Positions 16,014 to 24,650 of a DNA stretch of 64,000 nt are shown here, in pieces. Below the pieces are notes generated by a model that did not search any database, was not told the DNA's origin, and saw only the letters and a list, made by a program, of their open reading frames with translations. Source of the DNA: Rothia nasimurium (GTDB lineage Bacteria; Actinomycetota; Actinomycetes; Actinomycetales; Micrococcaceae); NCBI RefSeq assembly GCF_928391935.1, contig NZ_CAKMTD010000006.1, positions 1 to 64,000 of the forward strand, in the 5' to 3' direction. How positions within the stretch are numbered: the first letter of the stretch is position 1; every line of letters begins with the position of its first letter. A program made the translations under genes and the position numbers.

Positions 16014-17099
16014 ATGAGCACCAGCACGACCGACCACTCCACCCGAGGCTCTTACGTTCACGCCGGGGAAGAATACAACCGCGACACCACCTACATCGAA
16101 GACCGGATCGTGGCAGACCCCGTTGCCACCGCCCAGCTTGACCCCGACCACCAGCTCTGGCCCGTCAAGCCCGGTGCCTACCGCCTGGTAGCCGCTCGTG
16201 CCTGCCCCTGGGCTAACCGCACCTTGATCGTCCGCCGCCTGCTGGGCCTGGAAGACGCTATTTCAGTTGGCCTGCCCGGCCCCACCCACGACGTCCGCTC
16301 CTGGACCTTTGATCTCGATGAAGACGGCAGGGACCCGGTGCTGGGTATTGAGCGGATTCAGGATGCCTACTTCGCCCGCTTCCCCGGCTACCCCCGCGGC
16401 ATTACCGTACCCGCCATCGTCGATATCGAGTCAGGCGGTGTCGTTACCAACAACTTCCCGCAGATTACCGAGGACTTCTCTAAAGAATGGAAGGCCTACC
16501 ACCGGGAAGGAGCCCCTGACCTCTGGCCCGCCGACCTCGAAGAGGAAATGCGGGTAGTGATGAAGCGTATCTACACCGAAATCAACAACGGGGTTTACCG
16601 CTGCGGCTTTGCCGGTTCCCAAGAAGCCTACGAGGCCGCCTACGAGCGTCTCTGGGCCGCCCTAGACTGGGTTGAAGAGCGCCTAGCCACCCGCCGCTAC
16701 CTCATGGGGGACCACATCACCGAGGCTGATGTGCGCCTCTTTACCACCCTGGTACGCTTTGACGCCGTCTACTACAGCCACTTCAAGTGCAACCGCCAGA
16801 CCCTAGCCTCCATGCCCAACCTCTGGGGCTACGCCCGCGACCTCTTCCAGACCCCCGGGTTTGGCGATACCGTGGACTTCCAGCAGATCAAAGAACACTA
16901 TTTTATTGTTCACGAGGACATCAACCCCACCGGCATCGTGCCCGCAGGGCCCAGCTTGGAGGGCTGGCTCACCCCGCACGGCCGCGAGGCCCTGGGCGGC
17001 TCCCCCTTCGATACGGACGCCGGGGCCACCGCCCCTGCCCCGGTGCGCGATAGCGAGCGCGTCACCGCTGGCCACAACCCGCTCTACCCAGTTGCTTAA
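16014..17099 (+). CDS. Glutathionyl-hydroquinone reductase-like thiol transferase (Xi-class GST family)
   Basis: A 361-residue protein of the ECM4/YqjG family, which reductively removes a thiol cofactor from hydroquinone conjugates. The thioredoxin-fold half has the catalytic motif ARACPWANRT with nucleophile Cys64, then TVPAIVD. The all-helical C-terminal half has the family GDHITEADVRLFTTLVRFD and YSHFKCN. Actinobacteria of this group usually make mycothiol instead of glutathione, so the cofactor may be mycothiol (inference). The ATG at 16014 has GGAAAG eight bases upstream. It is monocistronic and ends at a strong terminator. Confidence 0.9.
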   Translation: MSTSTTDHSTRGSYVHAGEEYNRDTTYIEDRIVADPVATAQLDPDHQLWPVKPGAYRLVAARACPWANRTLIVRRLLGLEDAISVGLPGPTHDVRSWTFDLDEDGRDPVLGIERIQDAYFARFPGYPRGITVPAIVDIESGGVVTNNFPQITEDFSKEWKAYHREGAPDLWPADLEEEMRVVMKRIYTEINNGVYRCGFAGSQEAYEAAYERLWAALDWVEERLATRRYLMGDHITEADVRLFTTLVRFDAVYYSHFKCNRQTLASMPNLWGYARDLFQTPGFGDTVDFQQIKEHYFIVHEDINPTGIVPAGPSLEGWLTPHGREALGGSPFDTDAGATAPAPVRDSERVTAGHNPLYPVA

Positions 17100-17122
17100 T
17101 ACCGCTGAGTAACTGATGTCCT

Positions 17123-17160
17123 CCCGCCTGCTTCCGGTTCAAGCAGGCGGGTGACGTTTT
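17123..17160 (+). terminator. Terminator after the thiol transferase gene
   Basis: An 11-bp perfect stem CCCGCCTGCTT / AAGCAGGCGGG (17123-17133 and 17141-17151) has a 7-nt loop and is followed by TGACGTTTTCC. Confidence 0.75.
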
Positions 17161-17189
17161 CCCTCCTCACCTAGGTTTCACCTGCTCAC

Positions 17190-19130
17190 CTAGACTGTTT
17201 CTGGTTCAATCGGCTGGGTGGTGTGGAAGAATTCAATGCCCCTGTCAACCAGTTCTGCAGTTGTATCTACCAGCCCGTCAAGGGGCAGGCGGCCAAGCCC
17301 TGCAACATCCACCAGGTTCTGCAGGTGATGCTCGGTGGTAGCTTCGTAGACGGTGATTCCGCTGGTGTTGTGCGGGGCAGGTGGCGGTTCGTTACTCGGT
17401 GGGAGGGTAATCCGGGGGTTGTGGATTTCTACCCCAAAGATGTTGGTTCCTTCTGCTTGTTGATCGATCCATTCATCCACTGGGTTAATGAAGTCTTCTT
17501 CGAGGCCCCCCATGAGGTCGTCGATATCCTGGAGGAAGTTGGCGGGGTTGACGTTGGTGCTGTCGATGAGTGGGGCAATCGGCGTTCCCAGCTGCTGGCC
17601 GCTTGCGTTCACGAAGTTAGCCACACCAGCAATCCCCATCATGGCTTGTTCTGACCGTGTGATAGTGGGTTTCTGGGTTGTTCCGGCGAATACGAAGACG
17701 TCTTTCACCTCGTATCCTCCGAAAGCGTCCACGAGTTCAGGGACAGGACGGTGGGTGGCGGCGTCCAGGGCGGCCATGTCGGCGTATTCCTGGGCCCCGT
17801 GAGAACCTGCGCCCTCAGGTTTGCGGGTCAGGGTGTGTGAACGTGTTGGCCGGTAGTCTTTCCGGTCTGGGGAGAGGGAGGGGACGAAGTCCCCCTCGTA
17901 TCGCATATCAAGGTGGATGAGGCCGTCCTTGGGTTTGATGTGGTCGATGGGGCTTCCCTGGGTGCCCAAGAATTTAAGCCGGTACCGACTATTGAAGGCG
18001 GTGTTCGCTGCCAGGGTCGTGGCGACGATTCCCCCTTGGCTAAAGCCCATGAGGGAGACGTTTGCACCGTCAGGGGCGCCAGCGGCTTTGAGGGCTTCAT
18101 CGACCTGTTGCATCATGGCGGTGTACTGTTCAGGCGGAAGGTCTGGGGAGTCCCCTGCTGCGCTGTTGCTGAAGGTCCCTCCCCAGGAGTTGGTTCCCCC
18201 GCGAAACTGCTGTAGCGGGTCCCAGGTTTCACTGCCGGGCAGGAGGTCCCCGTCAGTGCCGGGTATCGTCACAAGGTACTGGGTTTCGCCGGTTTCAGGG
18301 TTGTGGAGGGTTTGCACCAGTACGTGGTCCCATTCCCCTTGAAAGTTCCCTGCTGTATGCAGGTCGTCTGCCCGGTTCTCTATCTGGCTCATGGCAAGGA
18401 GGTGGTCTGCCATGTCTTGGTAGGTTAGGGGCACCTGGGTAGGGAGCGGGTGGGGCGTGGAGGTCGGTATGCTCCTGCCCGGTTCGAGATGGTCAATCAC
18501 TGGTTGAGGGCTGACTATGTGCGATACATCGCGAGTGGCCCGCAGGCGTCCTGTTATCCCCAACTGGGCTGACGCCTGGTTCAGTGCGCCCGTTGCGTCC
18601 TTCATCAGCTTTTGCCCCTGGGGGTTGTGTCGCAGGTACTCCCTTGAGGCCTTAGGCGTTGCGTCCACGAGCACCTTGCCCTTGTAGACCATAAAAGCCA
18701 GGGTTCCAGTGACGTACCCGAAGGCTGATTCGTAACCAGCCTGGGCTGCCCGACCCGCAGCGGTCTTCGTCAGCTCGGTGTGGTGCAGGAGGCTGACCGC
18801 GAAGGCTTCTGCCGCCTCGTAGTTTTCGGCTGAGCGACGCACGCCGTCCGCGAGCTTCTGCATGGTAGCCACCAGCCCCCACAGGGCGGTGCCGCTCGCC
18901 CCGAGAGTGGCGGCGGCTGTTGCCCCGTGGCCACTCATATCTAAGGACGCCAGCAGCCCCACCTGGGTGGTAAGGGCAAGGAGGCGCTGGCTAGCGGACT
19001 CATAGCGGTCAGCCACTCCGCGCAAGCCACCAGCTATTGAATGCAGCTCAGAGAACTCAACCGAGATCCGGCCACCCAGCCCAAGGCCTGCCCGAGACAT
19101 CAGAGAATCAGCAACAACACCAATAGCCAT
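17190..19130 (-). CDS. Alpha/beta-hydrolase with helical WXG100-like N-terminus
   Basis: A 646-residue two-part protein. Residues 20-120 are predicted helical, with SIAGGLRGVADRYESASQRL like the ESX/WXG100-type helical hairpin. Residues 130-155 include one hydrophobic stretch (GYVTGTLAFMVYKG). From about 265 to 490 comes a lipase-like domain with TIPGTDGD and the nucleophile elbow GFSQGG (Ser364), a later acidic loop (YEGDFVP) and a candidate His (SHGAQEY). The C-terminus is Pro-rich and unassigned. The likely role is a secreted or surface hydrolase exported with its partner just upstream. The ATG at 19130 has GGAGG five bases before it, overlapping the stop of the preceding gene, so the two genes are translationally coupled. 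Confidence 0.65.
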   Translation of the reverse strand: MAIGVVADSLMSRAGLGLGGRISVEFSELHSIAGGLRGVADRYESASQRLLALTTQVGLLASLDMSGHGATAAATLGASGTALWGLVATMQKLADGVRRSAENYEAAEAFAVSLLHHTELTKTAAGRAAQAGYESAFGYVTGTLAFMVYKGKVLVDATPKASREYLRHNPQGQKLMKDATGALNQASAQLGITGRLRATRDVSHIVSPQPVIDHLEPGRSIPTSTPHPLPTQVPLTYQDMADHLLAMSQIENRADDLHTAGNFQGEWDHVLVQTLHNPETGETQYLVTIPGTDGDLLPGSETWDPLQQFRGGTNSWGGTFSNSAAGDSPDLPPEQYTAMMQQVDEALKAAGAPDGANVSLMGFSQGGIVATTLAANTAFNSRYRLKFLGTQGSPIDHIKPKDGLIHLDMRYEGDFVPSLSPDRKDYRPTRSHTLTRKPEGAGSHGAQEYADMAALDAATHRPVPELVDAFGGYEVKDVFVFAGTTQKPTITRSEQAMMGIAGVANFVNASGQQLGTPIAPLIDSTNVNPANFLQDIDDLMGGLEEDFINPVDEWIDQQAEGTNIFGVEIHNPRITLPPSNEPPPAPHNTSGITVYEATTEHHLQNLVDVAGLGRLPLDGLVDTTAELVDRGIEFFHTTQPIEPETV

Positions 19131-19132
19131 AG

Positions 19133-19675
19133 TTACCTCCCCAGGCTCATCAGAACGCCACCAGCACGAGCAAGCAAGGGATGAGAGGCCGCCGAGTCCA
19201 AGGCTCCCCTCAGGGCAGGAAGACCAGCCCTTTCAGCGTGGCCCAGAAAATCGTCCATCAGGTCTTCAATAGCCCCAAGACCAGCCAGCGCCGTATCAAC
19301 GGCAGCCCCAGCTGCCCCAATTGAAGCAGCAACTATTTCTAACTCAGCAGCGACCATCTCACCGGCAACCCGTACCTGGGTAGCGGCCTCAGCAAGCTCC
19401 TGCCCAAGGTGCTGGCCAGCATAATGCTCTACATCAAGGGCAACCCTAAAGGCCTGGCCCGCACTCGACTCCCAATGGACCTGCCCCACCCGGAGAGCCT
19501 CAGCGGCAGCGTCCTGAACAGCGCGGGATTCAAGCTCCACCTCACCTGCCAACTGAACAGACCACTCACGAACCCGCCCAGCCAGGCCCAAAGCCTCAGA
19601 CCTAGCCCCCGAAGCAACCTCACTACCCAAGCCAGCCCTGCCGGCAGCAGACGCGATGTCATACAAAGAAACCAA
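19133..19675 (-). CDS. WXG100/LXG-like helical protein, partner of the hydrolase
   Basis: 180 residues, almost all Ala/Glu/Leu/Val-rich helix. The central VHWESSAGQAFR has the WxSxAGxxF pattern of ESX-type WXG100 proteins, which are exported as helical hairpins by type VII secretion. The start is an unusual TTG at 19675: a perfect AGGAGG lies eight bases upstream, and no ATG or GTG in this frame fits. It directly precedes the hydrolase gene (2 bp between them). No ESX ATPase or membrane component is in the window, so the export route is unknown. Confidence 0.65.
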   Translation of the reverse strand: MVSLYDIASAAGRAGLGSEVASGARSEALGLAGRVREWSVQLAGEVELESRAVQDAAAEALRVGQVHWESSAGQAFRVALDVEHYAGQHLGQELAEAATQVRVAGEMVAAELEIVAASIGAAGAAVDTALAGLGAIEDLMDDFLGHAERAGLPALRGALDSAASHPLLARAGGVLMSLGR

Positions 19676-19919
19676 GATGCGGCCCTCCTGATGTATTCAC
19701 AACACATAACGGTGCCCCCACCTTAGGCAAGCCCATCCACCAGGCACCAGGGGCCGCCAGACCTGTGGATAAGCCTCCACTCTCCCCACCAGCGAAAACG
19801 TCGATACCAGCCCAAAACTGGTGAATCTACAGAACCAATATGACGCCTTCAAGGCGTAGCGCATTCCATCAATCCCAGAAAACGTGCGCTCCCACACGCG
19901 AACATGAGAAACTAGAGGC

Positions 19920-21353
19920 ATGTCTCACCGCGAAAATTGCACCACCTTGCCCTCTGGCCGTCACTCCCTCACCGGCGCTGGTCTAGCCCTTGGCGCCCTC
20001 GACGGACGCTACAAGGCCGCCACCGAACCCCTGGTCGACTACCTCTCAGAGGCAGCCCTCAACCGCGACCGCATCCACGTTGAGGTTGAATGGTTCATCT
20101 ACCTCTGCGACCACCGGGTCCTGCCCGGTCTTGAGCCCCTGACCGACGAGCAGCGTGCCGGTCTACGCGCCATCGTCACCGACTTCACCGAAGAATCTGC
20201 CGCCGAGCTGGCAGAAATTGAAGCCGTCACCGTCCACGATGTGAAGGCCGTAGAATACTTCATCGCCCGCCGCCTCGAACCCCTGGGCCTGGGCCACCTC
20301 AAGCCCCTGGTCCACTTCGGCTGCACCAGTGAAGACATCAACAACCTCTCCTACGCCCTGGGCATCAAGGATGCCGTCACCAACGTCTGGCTGCCCGCCG
20401 CCCGTGGCCTGGTTGAGCAGATCATGAAGCTGGCCGAAGAGGCCCGCGACGTACCCATGCTTTCTCGCACCCACGGCCAGCCCGCCACCCCCTCAACCCT
20501 GGGCAAGGAACTGGCCGTTTTCGCCTACCGCCTCAACCGCCAGATCAAGCACGTTGAAAACGCCGAGTTCCTGGGCAAGATTAACGGTGCAACCGGCACC
20601 TACTCCGCCCACGTCGTCTCTGTTCCCACCGCCGACTGGCAGAAGATTTCAGAAGAGTTCGTCACCGGCCTGGGCCTGGACTGGAACCCCCTGACCACCC
20701 AGATCGAAAACCACGACTGGCAGGCTGAGCTCTACTCCTCCATCGCCCACTTCAACCAGGTGCTGCACAACCTCTGCACCGACGTATGGAGCTACATCTC
20801 TATCCGCTTCTTCCGCCAGATTCCCGTTGCGGGCGCCACCGGTTCATCCACCATGCCCCACAAGGTCAACCCCATCCGCTTCGAGAACGCCGAGGCCAAC
20901 CTCGAAATCTCCAACGCCCTCTTCAACACCCTGGGCTCAACCCTGGTGCAGTCCCGCTGGCAGCGCGACCTGACCGACTCCTCCTCCCAGCGCAACATCG
21001 GCGTCGCCTTCGGCCACTCCGTGCTGGCTATCTCTAACGTGGTCAAGGGCCTGGAGCGCCTGGACATCGCCACCGACGTCATCGCCCAAGACCTGGACGA
21101 GAACTGGGAGGTCCTGGCCGAGGCTATCCAGATGGTCATGCGCGCCGAAGCAATCGCAGGCGTCCCCGGCATGGAAGACCCCTACGAGCGTCTCAAGGAG
21201 CTGACCCGCGGCCACCGCGTCGACGCCGCCCGCCTCAAGGAGTTCGTCGCTGAGCTCGGCCTCAGCGCGGACGCCGAAGCCCGGCTTTCCGAGCTCACCC
21301 CGGCAACCTACATCGGCCTGGCACCCTCCCTGCTGGAGCACGCCACCCGCTAG
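19920..21353 (+). CDS. purB: Adenylosuccinate lyase PurB
   Basis: PurB cleaves adenylosuccinate and SAICAR in purine synthesis. The 477 residues carry the fumarase/aspartase-superfamily signature SSTMPHKVNPIRFENAE near residues 309-325, the substrate segment RTHGQPATPSTLGKEL, and FGCTSEDINNLSYAL, all typical of the PurB branch that begins LTGAGLALGALDGRY-style. The length is normal. The start ATG at 19920 is supported by AGAGG just upstream. Other pur genes are not adjacent. The nearby purine permease at 12.1 kb is not in the same operon. Confidence 0.97.
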   Translation: MSHRENCTTLPSGRHSLTGAGLALGALDGRYKAATEPLVDYLSEAALNRDRIHVEVEWFIYLCDHRVLPGLEPLTDEQRAGLRAIVTDFTEESAAELAEIEAVTVHDVKAVEYFIARRLEPLGLGHLKPLVHFGCTSEDINNLSYALGIKDAVTNVWLPAARGLVEQIMKLAEEARDVPMLSRTHGQPATPSTLGKELAVFAYRLNRQIKHVENAEFLGKINGATGTYSAHVVSVPTADWQKISEEFVTGLGLDWNPLTTQIENHDWQAELYSSIAHFNQVLHNLCTDVWSYISIRFFRQIPVAGATGSSTMPHKVNPIRFENAEANLEISNALFNTLGSTLVQSRWQRDLTDSSSQRNIGVAFGHSVLAISNVVKGLERLDIATDVIAQDLDENWEVLAEAIQMVMRAEAIAGVPGMEDPYERLKELTRGHRVDAARLKEFVAELGLSADAEARLSELTPATYIGLAPSLLEHATR

Positions 21354-21503
21354 GCCAGTAGCGCCTCAGCGCCACCTGCTAAGCCCCCACCCCAGGGATA
21401 AAACACCACCTGCCACCCGGTAGGCCCCTAGGGTCGGGGGCTTTAGCGCACCCTGCCCCAACATCTCCCGGCCCCACCCCGCAAGGTTCCCTAGAATAGA
21501 CTC

Positions 21504-22502
21504 ATGACCGACGCCCCCACCCCCGACCAGAACCGCACCCCGGCCCCGCAGCCGCCCCTGGCCGTCCGCCGTCTACGCAAACTCCAGACCCGCAACGCCC
21601 AGGCAAGCCCTGCCGACCTCGCAGAACGCCTAGGGGCCATCTTCGTCCGCGACTTCACCCTCGTAGGATCAGCCCAGGCCGGAGCCCAAGAGCTCACTCC
21701 CGACCTCGTCGGCACCGTCACCCGCAACCGCCGCGTCGCCGGCCTCACCCAGGCCGCCACCCACCTCGGGGCCCTCCAACAGGGCATAGCCACCTACAAC
21801 CGCGCCGCCACCACCGGCATCAACACCACCGCCCACGTCGGCAGCGCCCAAGCCATCAAAACCTACCTGCACGGAATCACCCTCATCTACGGGATCCTCG
21901 CTGCCACCAGCGACGACGCCGCCACCGCCGTCCTGGGTACGGACGTCAACGACCTCCTAGCCCACATCAACACCACCCGCCCAGAGGCCAGCCGGGGCCA
22001 GCAGATGAACGTCCTCGGGGCAGTTGCCGCCATTGGCCTGCGTAACCCCCAAACCCTGCTCCTCGTCAAAGCCGGGGAACAGCTCGTCAAGGCCGGTGGG
22101 GCCGTTCTGGCTAGCCAGAAAATCCGCCGGGACTTCGCCCAACAGCTCATCGAACAGGTACGCACCACCCTGGGAGAACCCCCTGCCCAGCTACCTGACT
22201 CCACCCTGGCCCTGCTGGCCAGTATCGCTCAGGACGCCGCAGCCCCAGCAGACACGGCAGGGGGCGACACCCCCGCACTCGACACGGACCTGCTCGAACT
22301 CACCGACGCCGAAATCAGCGCCATCGACGCCCCCGAACCGGTAGAAGCCAGCACCCTAGAGGCCCCCGCCCCCGTCGCCCCACCGGCAGAAGTCCGGGCC
22401 AGCACCGCCGACGAGCTCGCAGCCGCCAACGGGGCAACCGCCAAGGGTGCCCGCCTGGCCGCCCGGGCCTTCGTCCGCGCCCGCTCCCGCTTCAAGGGTT
22501 AA
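21504..22502 (+). CDS. Hypothetical cytoplasmic protein
   Basis: 332 residues without signal peptide or clear membrane segment. The first 35 residues are Pro/Arg-rich, residues 40-220 are Ala/Leu/Thr-rich and probably helical, and an acidic Ala/Pro linker (about 235-300) leads to a basic tail ending RAFVRARSRFKG. I recognise no family. Coding is supported by strong C-ended codon use, an acceptable start, and a position between purB and a convergent peptidase gene. It could be a cell-surface or DNA-associated structural protein, but nothing in the sequence decides this. Confidence 0.7.
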   Translation: MTDAPTPDQNRTPAPQPPLAVRRLRKLQTRNAQASPADLAERLGAIFVRDFTLVGSAQAGAQELTPDLVGTVTRNRRVAGLTQAATHLGALQQGIATYNRAATTGINTTAHVGSAQAIKTYLHGITLIYGILAATSDDAATAVLGTDVNDLLAHINTTRPEASRGQQMNVLGAVAAIGLRNPQTLLLVKAGEQLVKAGGAVLASQKIRRDFAQQLIEQVRTTLGEPPAQLPDSTLALLASIAQDAAAPADTAGGDTPALDTDLLELTDAEISAIDAPEPVEASTLEAPAPVAPPAEVRASTADELAAANGATAKGARLAARAFVRARSRFKG

Positions 22503-22504
22503 AG

Positions 22505-22533
22505 AAAAAAGGGACCAGAAAAAATCTGATCCC
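22505..22533 (-). terminator. Terminator of the zinc peptidase gene
   Basis: On the minus strand GGGATCAGA (22525-22533) pairs with TCTGGTCCC-type sequence (22511-22518), followed by CTTTTTTCTTT. It lies about 50 bp past the peptidase stop and may serve the convergent gene as well. Confidence 0.7.
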
Positions 22534-22581
22534 TAGAGAGCAGGAGACGGGAAGGCATCATCCCCTGCGGGCAAGGTCCGG

Positions 22582-23529
22582 CTAGGAGTTAAAGGGCTGG
22601 GCGCAAGCGGCCATAGTGCCCTCAGTGTAACCCTTGGTAAACCAGCTCACGCGCTGCTCAGAGGAGCCGTGCGTCCACAGGTCAGGGTTGACCTCCTGGC
22701 CAGCAGAACGCTGGATCGCGTCGTCACCAATAGCGCGGGCCGTATCAATAGCCTGCTGAATCTGGCTCTCGGTCAGAGGATCCAGCAGGGCATTCTCGCC
22801 CTTATCAGCACGGGAAGCCCACACACCGGCGTAGCAGTCAGCCTGCACCTCAACCTGCACAGCCCCCGAATCAGCGCCCGGATCCTGGTAGTTGGAATAC
22901 TTGAGAGTACCCATAATCTGCTGAATATGGTGGGCGAACTCGTGGGCGGTCACATACATGACCGCAAAATCGCCGTTCGACCCACCCATAGCCTTGAGCT
23001 GGTCAAAGAAAGGAACCGACATATACACGGTTTCGTCGCCCGGGCAGTAGAAGGGGCCAGTCTGGGAGATATTGGCACTACCGCACCCGGTTGACACCTG
23101 CCCCTCAGCGATCACAAGCCCGGGGGCCCGGTACTGGTCACCAGCCTCTGCCGGGAGCATGTCCGTCCAAACCCTGTCCAGGCTGACGCCAGTCGCCAAG
23201 ATTCGGCAGTCGTCGTAACGGTTGGCGTCCTCGTAGGTCTGGCAGTGGTCAAAGCTACCGGTGCCGGTCACCTGCTGCTGCTCACTCTCACTACCGTAGA
23301 TAGAGGTTGAGCCGCCGGTCAGGCCGCCCAGGCCGCCGTTCATGAAGAACATAATGCCCGCCACCATGAGTATGCCGGGCAGGCCGAAACGACGGCCGAC
23401 CTTGCTCATCAGCAGCATAAGCAGCGGGTTGGTGCCGCCCCGGTTGCCACCATAGCCACCAGAAGCGCCTGATCCGCCGGAGGAACCACGCTGCGAGTAA
23501 TTGTTATCAAGATTTTCGTTGAAGCTCAC
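22582..23529 (-). CDS. Neutral zinc metallopeptidase, YpfJ family
   Basis: A 315-residue membrane-anchored putative metalloprotease (Zn_peptidase, YpfJ/KPN_02809 family). Residues 15-35 are Gly/Ser-rich, followed by one membrane segment at about 51-68. The extracytoplasmic domain has the zinc motif HEFAHHIQ at 196-203 and the downstream EVQADCYAGVWA that supplies further family residues. Four cysteines in the outer domain could form disulfides. The substrate is unknown. The GTG at 23529 is chosen since SFNENLDNNY fits the family N-terminus. The longer frame to a TTG at 23574 is possible, and neither has a clear ribosome site. Confidence 0.88.
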   Translation of the reverse strand: MSFNENLDNNYSQRGSSGGSGASGGYGGNRGGTNPLLMLLMSKVGRRFGLPGILMVAGIMFFMNGGLGGLTGGSTSIYGSESEQQQVTGTGSFDHCQTYEDANRYDDCRILATGVSLDRVWTDMLPAEAGDQYRAPGLVIAEGQVSTGCGSANISQTGPFYCPGDETVYMSVPFFDQLKAMGGSNGDFAVMYVTAHEFAHHIQQIMGTLKYSNYQDPGADSGAVQVEVQADCYAGVWASRADKGENALLDPLTESQIQQAIDTARAIGDDAIQRSAGQEVNPDLWTHGSSEQRVSWFTKGYTEGTMAACAQPFNS

Positions 23530-23576
23530 GGACTCAGCATACTGGGTAAAAGCTGGTAGAAGCCTCAGTAACAAGC

Positions 23577-23615
23577 AAAACGCGGGGCGTGGGTTTCAGC
23601 ACCCCACACCCCGCG
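23577..23615 (-). terminator. Terminator of the EcsC gene
   Basis: On the minus strand a GC-rich stem (23602-23615 with 23581-23593, core CGCGGGG / CCCCGCG) is followed by TTTTGCTTG. It lies about 20 bp after the EcsC stop. Confidence 0.75.
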
Positions 23616-23631
23616 CCCTACCGCACAAGTT

Positions 23632-24438
23632 TTAGTTCTCCAGCTCCCCTGCGAGCGCCTGCCCGCCGTCATGCTGGGAAGCGGGGGCAGGGGCGTCCGG
23701 CCCCTTAAACTTGGGGGCCCGGTCCAGGTTGAGCTCGTCAGGGAAGACGGCGGGCAGGGCCCCAAAAGTCTCTTCGACGGATTTGACCACGTTCTTGCCC
23801 AGGGCCAGGTTGGCGCCGCCACCGACGACAGCACCTACGCCGAAGGGCAGGGCGCGTCCCAGCAGGGCGCCGGACTGGCGGGTCAAGAAGCGTTTGATAA
23901 ACATATTGCGGATGGTACGTTCGATGCTGAAGACCTTGCCGGAGTCTTTGGAACCCATCATCATGCCCCACTTGCGGGAGACACTGCCGGTTTTGCCGGT
24001 GTGGGCCAGGATCGAGTTCATGAGCACGGAGCCGTCCTCGCCCAGCATGATGGCCATGACCATGAGGCGGGCTTTGTCGGGGTCTTCGACGTGGACGCCG
24101 TGCAGCTCAGCCATAGCCTGCGCGTAGATAGCGGTGCGCTCCAGGTAGCCGCCGACCGCCAGGGCGGATAGGCCGACGGACGCCGCAGTACCCAGACCGG
24201 GCACGAAAGCGGTTGCGCCCACGGCGCCGCCACCAACGGTTACATCGCGCAGGTAGGCTTTTTCGAGGCGCTTGGCGATCTGGGCGGGAGTCTCGTGGGG
24301 GTGCTTCTCCCGCATCTTCTTGAGCATGGAAACAATCAGGGGACGCTGAACCTTCAGCACGGTATCAACAGTGCGGGTCACTGCGGGTTTAGGCTGACCG
24401 TTAGCGTCAAAGGCGCTGGATGCGTTGAAGTCGAACAT
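23632..24438 (-). CDS. EcsC-family protein
   Basis: 268 residues, resembling EcsC-domain proteins. An amphipathic start is followed by a Gly/Ala-rich hydrophobic stretch (TVGGGAVGATAFVPGLGTAA) and YLERTAIYAQAMAELHGV, then a second Gly-rich segment LPFGVGAVVGGGANLALG. These look like membrane-associating hairpins and not full transmembrane transporters. The function of the family is unclear; Bacillus EcsC is linked to an ABC exporter locus. The ATG at 24438 is taken because upstream frame sequence is unlike any family member. It is transcribed alone and divergent from the EamA exporter. Confidence 0.72.
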   Translation of the reverse strand: MFDFNASSAFDANGQPKPAVTRTVDTVLKVQRPLIVSMLKKMREKHPHETPAQIAKRLEKAYLRDVTVGGGAVGATAFVPGLGTAASVGLSALAVGGYLERTAIYAQAMAELHGVHVEDPDKARLMVMAIMLGEDGSVLMNSILAHTGKTGSVSRKWGMMMGSKDSGKVFSIERTIRNMFIKRFLTRQSGALLGRALPFGVGAVVGGGANLALGKNVVKSVEETFGALPAVFPDELNLDRAPKFKGPDAPAPASQHDGGQALAGELEN

Positions 24439-24650
24439 GGTCTCTAGTTTACCGGCTACCAGCTGTAAACACAGTGTGCTTGCTATTGTGTACGCCGTGG
24501 GCGTGACGGCCCGGTGGGCCTGACTGCCCCATCTTCTAGCACCTGAACCGCCCCTGTTTGTGACGGCCCTTTGGCGGCCTGAATCAGCAAAGGGGCCAAT
24601 ACTTTGCATAATGGTTCTGCACCCCTGATCTCTTCCAGGAAGAAAAACCC

